Assembly (NCBI GenBank): GCA_028293545.1
Contig: JAQGOP010000044.1
Location: forward strand, 1 to 61,691
Origin: Verrucomicrobiota bacterium
Lineage (GTDB): Bacteria > Verrucomicrobiota > Verrucomicrobiia > Opitutales > Opitutaceae
DNA: 61,691 bases
Direction: 5' to 3'
A program made the position numbers and the translations under genes. Each line of letters begins with the position of its first letter. Positions within the stretch are counted from its first letter, which is position 1. The notes under the pieces were generated by a model. It did not search any database. It saw only the letters and a list, made by a program, of their open reading frames with translations, and was not told the origin of the DNA. Below, one piece after another: positions 55,715 through 61,691 of the stretch.

Positions 55715-58546
55715 ATGCAGCGAGCGCGAACCGCGGTCCTTTCGGGGATTCTCTTCCTTTCGGGGACCAGCGCGCTGCTGTTCCAGGCGCTCTGGCTGCG
55801 GTTGAGCGGCCTCGCCTTCGGCAACTCGGTGTGGTCGGCGGCGCTGATCCTCTCGAGCTTCATGGGCGGCCTCGCGATCGGCAACGCAATCGCGGCGCGC
55901 TGGTCGCTCGGCCCGCGCGCGCCGCTGCGGGTTTATGCCGGGCTCGAGCTGGCCGTCGCGGGGTTTGGTTGCTCGATCGTGTTCGCGCTGCCCCTGCTCG
56001 GGCAATGGCTCAGCCCGGTCTTCCAGGCGTTGTGGGATCACCATGCCGCGCTCAACGCCCTGAGATTTGGCCTCTCGTTTCTCATCCTGCTGGTGCCGAC
56101 CACGGCCATGGGGCTGACGCTGCCGGTGCTGCTCGCCGACGAGGGTTTGAAATCCGCGGACTTCGGACGTTCGGTCAGCTGGCTCTATGGCTGGAACACC
56201 ATCGGCGCGGTGGCGGGCGCGGCGCTGGGCGAAGGCGTTTTGATCAAGGCCGTTGGTTTGTGGGGCACGGGCTTGTTCGCTTTCGCGGCGAGCCTTCTGG
56301 CGGCAGCGGCCGCGTGGTGGCTCGCGGGACAATCGACGAAAAAAACGGTCGCGCCGGAAAGCGCCGCGGAAAAAACGGCAGCGGATCACGACCGGCTCCC
56401 GTGGCGACTGCTGCTCACGTGCGCCGGAACCGGAGCCTTGCTCCTCGGGCTCGAGGTGACCTGGTTTCGATTCCTGCGGCTGTACGTCGTGTCGTCGTCG
56501 ACCGCATTTTCCATCATGCTCGCGGTGGTGCTCGCCGGCATTGGCTTGGGCAGCCTGGCGTCGGCGCTCCTCCAACGGCGCTGGACGCGCCAATCTTCGC
56601 TGCTCACTCCGCTTCTCCTGGCGACCGCGCTCGCGACCCAACTCTCCTATGTTTTTTTTCGAGCACCTTGGTCACCGGGTTCGCTGGATGTCCACTTCGT
56701 CGAAACGTCGACGGCCATCGCGAAGCTCTCAATCGCGTTGATGTTCCCGGTGGCCTTTCTCTCGGGCATTATTTTTCCCATCCTGTTGTCGCGAATCCAG
56801 GCCACCGTCCCGGGGCGCATGCGCAGCGCCGGGCTGGGCACGCTCGCCAACACGATCGGTGCGGCGATCGGACCGTTGCTCGTGACCTTCGTGCTGCTCC
56901 CAAGCCTGGGTTTCCAAAGCACCCTGCTCGCGACCAGCGCCGGCTACGCGGTCCTGGCCGTGCTCGCGAGGGAGCGCGACCCGTGGAAGTTTTCCCTCGG
57001 CAAAATGGCCTTGGGGTTCGGGCTGACGGCAGGGCTCGCGGTTTCCTTCCTCAATTTTCCAACCACCCGCGATGAACGACATTTTGAAAATGCCCGCCGT
57101 CTGTACGAAGCCGACGGTTCGCGACTGATCAAAAAACTCGAAGGCACCGCGGATACGCTGCAGGTGCTGCAGCGGGACCTGTTCGGGCAGCCGTATTACC
57201 AGCGCCTTGTCACCAATGGGTTTTCAATGTCGGCAACCCACCCGCGCAGCCAGCGGTACATGCGTTTGTTCGCCTACCTCCCGCTCGCGCTGCGGCCCGA
57301 GTCGGAAGACGCGCTTTTGATCTGCTTTGGGGTTGGCGTCACCGCCGACGCCCTGACCCGCGATCCGAAACTGAAGCGGATCGATGTCGTCGACATCTCG
57401 CGCGAGGTGCTCGGGCTCGCCCCACTCTATCGCGGCCTCGGCCAGGGCGACGCCCTTCGCGATCCGCGCGTCACGACCTACGTGCAGGACGGCCGGTTTT
57501 TCCTCCAGGCGAGCCCGCGCCAATACGACATCATCACGGGAGAACCGCCGCCGTTGAAAATGGCCGGGGCAGTGAATCTTTATACCGCGGAATTTTTCTC
57601 GCTGATGAATGCGCGGTTGAAGGAAGGCGGCGTCGCGACTTTTTGGCTGCCGATCTATCAGCTGAAGGTCGACGAGGTGAAAGCGATCCTGCGCGCTTTC
57701 CAGCAGGCGTTCCCCAACGCGTCAGTGTGGGGCGGCTCCGATCACGAGTGGGTCATGATGGGCATCAAGGGCCCTGGACACGCGGTGTCGGCCGACGAAA
57801 TTTCCTGGTGGTGGAAAAATCCCGCGACGCGAGCCGACCTCGTGCGCAACGGCTTCGAACAACCCGCGCAGCTGGGCGCCACGTTCCTGATGGATGCCGA
57901 CGAGATCCGCCGCATCAGCGCGGCCGTAAAACCGCTGACGGACCTTTTCCCCAGGCGGCTTTCGGACGATCCGCCGTCGATGGCTGCGACGGGTGAATTT
58001 GCGACGCCGTACCTCGATGGCGCGGCAGCGTTCGCGCGGTTCAATGGATCGCCGTTGATCGCGCGCGTGTGGCCCGCCGCACTCAAGGCTGACCTGGAGC
58101 CGTTGTTTTTCGTGCGCGACACGCTCTACACTGCAGGCACGAAAGGCGCGAACTGGCTCGCTGAGCTCGATCTGTTCCTTCGCCATACCCGGCTCCAGTC
58201 GCCGATCCTCGAAGTGCTGAAGACAGATGAGGTGCGCGTCGCGCTCGCGGAAAAAGCCGCGAACGAGAATCGCAATATCACACCCGGGATTCGCTCCGAG
58301 CTGGTGGCGGCAGCCCTCTCGCGCCGGGATCTTCACGGAGCGACCCAGCTGCTCGAAACCGGCCGCGCGCAGGGATTCGCGAACCAGAATGATTTCTACC
58401 TCCTGGTTTACCTCTACTGCCTGAACGGAGAAGTACGAAAGGCCGAGGCGCTCGTCGCCAGCGTCGGCCCGGTCCCGCGCGATTGGTTTGTCGACTGGTT
58501 CTGGGAAAAACTCGCGACGGATTTTAAATTCAGACCGCCGGTCTGA
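55715..58546 (+). CDS. Large membrane protein with spermidine-synthase-like domain
   Basis: 943 aa. About 14 membrane helices fill the first 470 residues (MFS-like, GILFLSGTSALLFQALWLRLSGLAFGNS). A spermidine-synthase-type SAM domain follows: ICFGVGVTADALTRDP (about 536-551) and VDIS, then YDIITGEPPPLKMAGAVNLYT. An alpha-helical region (about 750-943) with TPR-like helices ends the protein. The family is common in environmental bacteria with no settled role. In place of the Asp-Asp aminopropyl site it has TGEPPP, so polyamine synthesis is doubtful. ATG at 55715 was preferred to an upstream start without a helix signal. Confidence 0.8.
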   Translation: MQRARTAVLSGILFLSGTSALLFQALWLRLSGLAFGNSVWSAALILSSFMGGLAIGNAIAARWSLGPRAPLRVYAGLELAVAGFGCSIVFALPLLGQWLSPVFQALWDHHAALNALRFGLSFLILLVPTTAMGLTLPVLLADEGLKSADFGRSVSWLYGWNTIGAVAGAALGEGVLIKAVGLWGTGLFAFAASLLAAAAAWWLAGQSTKKTVAPESAAEKTAADHDRLPWRLLLTCAGTGALLLGLEVTWFRFLRLYVVSSSTAFSIMLAVVLAGIGLGSLASALLQRRWTRQSSLLTPLLLATALATQLSYVFFRAPWSPGSLDVHFVETSTAIAKLSIALMFPVAFLSGIIFPILLSRIQATVPGRMRSAGLGTLANTIGAAIGPLLVTFVLLPSLGFQSTLLATSAGYAVLAVLARERDPWKFSLGKMALGFGLTAGLAVSFLNFPTTRDERHFENARRLYEADGSRLIKKLEGTADTLQVLQRDLFGQPYYQRLVTNGFSMSATHPRSQRYMRLFAYLPLALRPESEDALLICFGVGVTADALTRDPKLKRIDVVDISREVLGLAPLYRGLGQGDALRDPRVTTYVQDGRFFLQASPRQYDIITGEPPPLKMAGAVNLYTAEFFSLMNARLKEGGVATFWLPIYQLKVDEVKAILRAFQQAFPNASVWGGSDHEWVMMGIKGPGHAVSADEISWWWKNPATRADLVRNGFEQPAQLGATFLMDADEIRRISAAVKPLTDLFPRRLSDDPPSMAATGEFATPYLDGAAAFARFNGSPLIARVWPAALKADLEPLFFVRDTLYTAGTKGANWLAELDLFLRHTRLQSPILEVLKTDEVRVALAEKAANENRNITPGIRSELVAAALSRRDLHGATQLLETGRAQGFANQNDFYLLVYLYCLNGEVRKAEALVASVGPVPRDWFVDWFWEKLATDFKFRPPV

Positions 58547-58689
58547 AGGTGGAGCGAGTGGAGGAAAAGTAACGTCGGTTTCTGACCGCTCATTCGACTC
58601 GGTCTAAGAACGTATAACGCTGGATGTCGTCACGGGTAATGTCCGCCATGCCGAGCGAAGCGGAGCCGGCCCGAAGACCGGCGCTACAT

Positions 58690-59274
58690 TTACTGCAGCC
58701 GCTTCACCGTGATCCACGAACCATTGTACTTCATCCGCCAATACCCGTTTTTCGATTGGTAGAATTCAACCTCGGCATTTTGCACCGGGGGAAGTTCGTA
58801 GGTGTCGGTCCCGGTCTGGCGCCAGAGCTGTCCGTCGGTAAGCGGAAAATATGTGCCGCCCTGCCAGCCGCGAAATTCGCCGACGACATGGGCGATGAAA
58901 CGCTCGCGCTTGTCCTCTTCCTGCCGGCGTTTGAACACATCCAAAGTGCGCGCGATGACGCCCGGCTCCTGCTTTTTCTTGTATTCGGCCACCGCCTCAT
59001 CGGCGGCTTTTTTCTGCGCCACCTGGACGTCCTCCGCGGCGCGCTGCTGAACCTGTGCGACCGCCTGTTCCACCGCGGCGGTTTTCGCGCCGCGCGTGTA
59101 CGCGTTGATGGCGGCATTCAATTCCTCCTGCTGCGCCGGCGTGAGCGCGGCAAGGCCCAGGCGCTCTTTCTGTTCCGCCGTGAGGGTCTCGGTGAAAGGC
59201 CGCTCCGGTTCCGCCGCCCGGACCGCCAAAGCCAGCATGCACGCAAGCATCACGAGACAGCCCAGGAATTTCAT
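58690..59274 (-). CDS. Small secreted protein, unknown function
   Basis: 194 aa from ATG at 59274. A signal peptide (MKFLGCLVMLACMLALAVRA) is followed by a helical, charged region with many Gln, Ala and Glu residues (AAVEQAVAQVQQRAAEDVQVA) that could form a coiled coil, and a C-terminal part with GTYFPLTDGQLWRQ and YWRMKYNGSWITVKRL. No family is recognised. It lies in the same direction as the TonB receptor at 59431 and beyond that gene's terminator. Confidence 0.7.
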   Translation of the reverse strand: MKFLGCLVMLACMLALAVRAAEPERPFTETLTAEQKERLGLAALTPAQQEELNAAINAYTRGAKTAAVEQAVAQVQQRAAEDVQVAQKKAADEAVAEYKKKQEPGVIARTLDVFKRRQEEDKRERFIAHVVGEFRGWQGGTYFPLTDGQLWRQTGTDTYELPPVQNAEVEFYQSKNGYWRMKYNGSWITVKRLQ

Positions 59275-59364
59275 GCCGAAAGGTTGCACGCGGGCCATCG
59301 GCACGCCGAGAAAATTAAACCCGGTTCCGACCTCAGTCGCGAAGCACCCCTTGCGGCCCAGGCC

Positions 59365-59402
59365 AAAAAAAAGCGCCCGCCGCGGATGAGGCGGCGGGCG
59401 CT
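59365..59402 (-). terminator. Rho-independent terminator of the second TonB receptor gene
   Basis: AGCGCCCGCCGC (59372-59383) pairs with GCGGCGGGCGCT (59391-59402), loop of seven, followed on the minus strand by eight T. It lies 28 bp after the receptor stop codon. Confidence 0.92.
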
Positions 59403-59430
59403 GGGTGAAGCTGACTTAGCTGGACGCAGC

Positions 59431-61691
59431 TTAGAACTTGCGGGTGAGCGAAACGTACACGAATCGACCTTCCGAGGTGTACAGGAAGCTCGGGTAGCCG
59501 GTGGAATTGCCACCCGCGCCCGCCGCGTACGGCGGGCTCTTGTCGAACACGTTGCGCGCGCCGAGTGTGACTTTCGTTTCGGAAAGCCACGGCCCGAACT
59601 CGTTGTGGAACGCGTAGGAAACCTGGGCATCGAACGTCCACGTCGTATTGACGAAGAAGTCATTGCCGTTGAGGTCGATGTCCCAGAACCCGTCCAGGTA
59701 GTTGCCGCCGAACAGGGCGCTGTAGTTCTTGTAGTTCCATTGGACTTGGGCGCGGCCCTTCCACTTCAGGTAACCGTTGTCCGAACCGGTGCCTTCAGGC
59801 GTCGGCTGGCTCACGATTTCCGTCAACGGCGTGCCGGCCACGCTCGAAACCTTGTAGTGCGTGTACATCGACCAGACCGTGGTCGCTTCGAAGCGGCCCA
59901 TGGTGTCGGTCTTGAGCACGTACGACGCCGTGTAGTCGAAACCAGCGGCTTCGGTCTTGCCGATGTTGAAGAACACCGAGTTGATCACGTTGAGCGTGCC
60001 GTCCGGGTAAAGGACGACGCTTTCACCGGGGAGCAGACCGCCCGGAGCAGAACCGGCGGCGCCGCCCGGGACGCGCCCGAAGAAGCGGTTCACCGTATCC
60101 TGGTAGTTGTTCGAAACCGTGCCCTTGCGCTCGGCTTCCCAGTAATCGACGCCCAGGGTCAATCCCTTGAGGGCACCAATCTCGGGCGACCAAACGACAC
60201 CGGCATTGAGGTAATTCGTCTTCTCGGGATCGAGGCGGCGGTTACCCGAAACGGTGACAGTCTGCTCGGGTTCCACCGTGTTGAAGATCGGGTGACGGAT
60301 CGGAGTCAGGCCCGAGGTCGGCGTCGAATAGAGCTCGTACAACGACGGCTGGCGGAAACCCTTCGACCAGCTCGCGCGCAGGGTGAGCGTTTCGTCGATC
60401 GGCTGCCAGCGAAGGCCGAACTTCGGCACCGTCGTGGTCTGGCTCGTGGAGAGGAAGTCCTCGTAACGACCGGCAATCGTGCCGCTCAGGTCATGGGCGC
60501 CAGCGACGTTCTTCAGGAGCGGAATCGTCGCTTCGACAAACACGCCAGCCACCTTGCGCTGGCCCTGCGTGTTGGCCGTCGGGGAACTGCCGATCAGGTC
60601 GCCCGTCGCACCGTAGGGATCGGGATACTGGTTCAGCTGCTCGTGACGGATGTCGGCACCGAAGGCGAAGCCGACGCTGCCGGCGGGCATTTCGAACAGG
60701 CTGCCGGTCGAGATGACGGCGTTGAACTCATTGAGTTTGGACTCGTTGAGATCCTTCGTCGTGATCTTGGCCGCATCGACGATCTTGGCGTTGTTCGGGA
60801 TGTTAACCTTGTAATAGCCGAACGGATTGTACGGCGAGCTCGTGCCGAGGTAATCCGAGCTGCCCGGCTGGAAGAACGAGTCGTTGGCGTTCAACAGGCG
60901 GTTGAAACGCGCTGCGGACACGAGCGTGTTGCGGGAGGTGTCCTTGATGGTCGAGTAGCTGTAACCTGCATCGAAGTTCCACTTGTCCATGATGTTCTCG
61001 CCGCGCAGGCCGACCGTGAAGAGCACGGCGTCGGTCGTGTTGCGGAAGATACGATTGCCGAATTCAGCGAGACGAGCGCGGGTGGTGCCCGTGATGTCGA
61101 CGTTGAACGGATTGAACGGGTTGTAAGCTCCGGCGGCCGCGGCGCGGGCGCGTCCGTCGGGGAGCGGCAGCGGGTTGGCGGTCGCGGCCGGGATCACGAG
61201 TTCCGTCGAACCCGCCGTGGTGAAGTTACCGGTCGCGGCGGGCGCGAGCTGGTTCTCCGTGACGGCGTTCTGGTAGGTCGTGTCGACGTAAGCCTTGATG
61301 TTCTCCGTGCCGAAGACCTTGCGCTCGGCATAGGCGAACATACCGCGGCTGTCGCGGCGGGGATACGACATCGAATACTCGTTGAAGTTGAACGCGGACG
61401 CGTTGCCCGTGCCGTAATTGTAACCTGTGGCCGGCGTGAGGCCGTTGTTGCTGGCAGACGCGGGCGAGTTGGCCTTGATCGACTGGCCGGTGCCAGCCGG
61501 CAGGGAGCTCGCCGGGACGCCGGCCGCCAAAGCGGCAGCGCGCGTGATGTTCAAGTTCAGCGGGCTGGAGTTCGAGCTCAAGAACGGCGGGACCGCCGAG
61601 TAATCGCGGTCCTTGTTGAAGATCGCGTTTTTCTTGAAGTAGTTGAACCCCACCAAGGCACTGGCCTTGTCGGTCGAGGCGCCCGTGATGA
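59431..61691 (-). CDS. TonB-dependent receptor, 5' end outside window
   Basis: About 753 codons are visible and the frame is still open at the right edge, so the signal peptide and plug are missing. The visible part is the beta-barrel: NPFNPFNVDITGTTRARL, GYSYSTIKDTSRNTLVSAARF, TLRASWSKGFRQPSLYELYS, ending GRFVYVSLTRKF with the usual terminal Phe. It is not a close repeat of the receptor at 50683; both follow the same plan, so they are paralogues of different specificity. A strong terminator follows. Confidence 0.93.
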   Translation of the reverse strand, partial: ITGASTDKASALVGFNYFKKNAIFNKDRDYSAVPPFLSSNSSPLNLNITRAAALAAGVPASSLPAGTGQSIKANSPASASNNGLTPATGYNYGTGNASAFNFNEYSMSYPRRDSRGMFAYAERKVFGTENIKAYVDTTYQNAVTENQLAPAATGNFTTAGSTELVIPAATANPLPLPDGRARAAAAGAYNPFNPFNVDITGTTRARLAEFGNRIFRNTTDAVLFTVGLRGENIMDKWNFDAGYSYSTIKDTSRNTLVSAARFNRLLNANDSFFQPGSSDYLGTSSPYNPFGYYKVNIPNNAKIVDAAKITTKDLNESKLNEFNAVISTGSLFEMPAGSVGFAFGADIRHEQLNQYPDPYGATGDLIGSSPTANTQGQRKVAGVFVEATIPLLKNVAGAHDLSGTIAGRYEDFLSTSQTTTVPKFGLRWQPIDETLTLRASWSKGFRQPSLYELYSTPTSGLTPIRHPIFNTVEPEQTVTVSGNRRLDPEKTNYLNAGVVWSPEIGALKGLTLGVDYWEAERKGTVSNNYQDTVNRFFGRVPGGAAGSAPGGLLPGESVVLYPDGTLNVINSVFFNIGKTEAAGFDYTASYVLKTDTMGRFEATTVWSMYTHYKVSSVAGTPLTEIVSQPTPEGTGSDNGYLKWKGRAQVQWNYKNYSALFGGNYLDGFWDIDLNGNDFFVNTTWTFDAQVSYAFHNEFGPWLSETKVTLGARNVFDKSPPYAAGAGGNSTGYPSFLYTSEGRFVYVSLTRKF

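Overview
The window reads as part of the chromosome of a GC-rich Verrucomicrobiota bacterium, probably Opitutaceae-like. This is inferred from gene content and from familiar intergenic repeats of that group, not from a database match. It is ordinary chromosomal coding DNA: 46 protein-gene calls (44 apparently intact, two of them cut by the window edges, one frameshifted and one nonsense-interrupted), a further short gene remnant, and one tRNA-Gly(UCC). No phage, CRISPR array or classical insertion sequence was seen.

Layout. 1-3838: an RND efflux pump (permease cut by the left edge, plus its lipoprotein adaptor). 4441-11155: a secreted serine hydrolase, a YfiR-like protein, a polytopic TPR protein, a twin-arginine-type metallophosphoesterase, a small lipoprotein and an anchored TPR-type protein. 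11501-18217: purU, a quinone oxidoreductase, carB and an orphan pilC/gspF. 18465: tRNA-Gly. 18645-24497: a hexuronate cluster (uxaC, a uxaE-like gene, a frameshifted SDR gene, and a divergent LarA-like gene). 24716-28256: a phosphoribosyltransferase overlapping an ECF-S-like membrane protein gene, rsmE, rsmD and a metallo-beta-lactamase-fold hydrolase. 28623-32679: a Mla-type lipid transport operon (mlaE, mlaF, mlaD) led by an unusual Trp-Pro repeat protein. 32870-43754: arginine genes argG, argF, argD, argB, argJ and argC with a polyamine pair (ornithine decarboxylase and homospermidine synthase) between argJ and argC. 43872-44699: an outer-membrane protein gene behind a good sigma-54 promoter match. 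45122-50437: rpsI, rplM, a DUF423 protein, a CCA-adding-type enzyme, a MOSC protein and a GH20-like protein. 50683-61691: two TonB-dependent receptors (the second cut by the right edge), an S9 peptidase, a spermidine-synthase-like membrane protein and a small secreted protein.

How the genes fit together. The arg genes make ornithine, which feeds both arginine synthesis (argF, argG) and the putative route to putrescine and homospermidine. carB supplies carbamoyl phosphate to argF. UxaC, the UxaE-like protein and the SDR form a plausible hexuronate-to-mannonate route, with LarA as a possible aldonate epimerase.

The most striking feature is between the genes. Nearly every gap over 100 bp is built from dispersed repeats. 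One family has inverted arms of a 10-bp unit. It occurs as short palindromic elements and, between argF and argG, as a 456-bp cassette whose perfect 35-bp inverted repeats tightly enclose a GxxExxY nuclease-like gene that is broken by a single stop codon. Another family is a three-hairpin element whose two copies show compensatory base-pair changes. A third repeat type has been absorbed in frame into rsmE.
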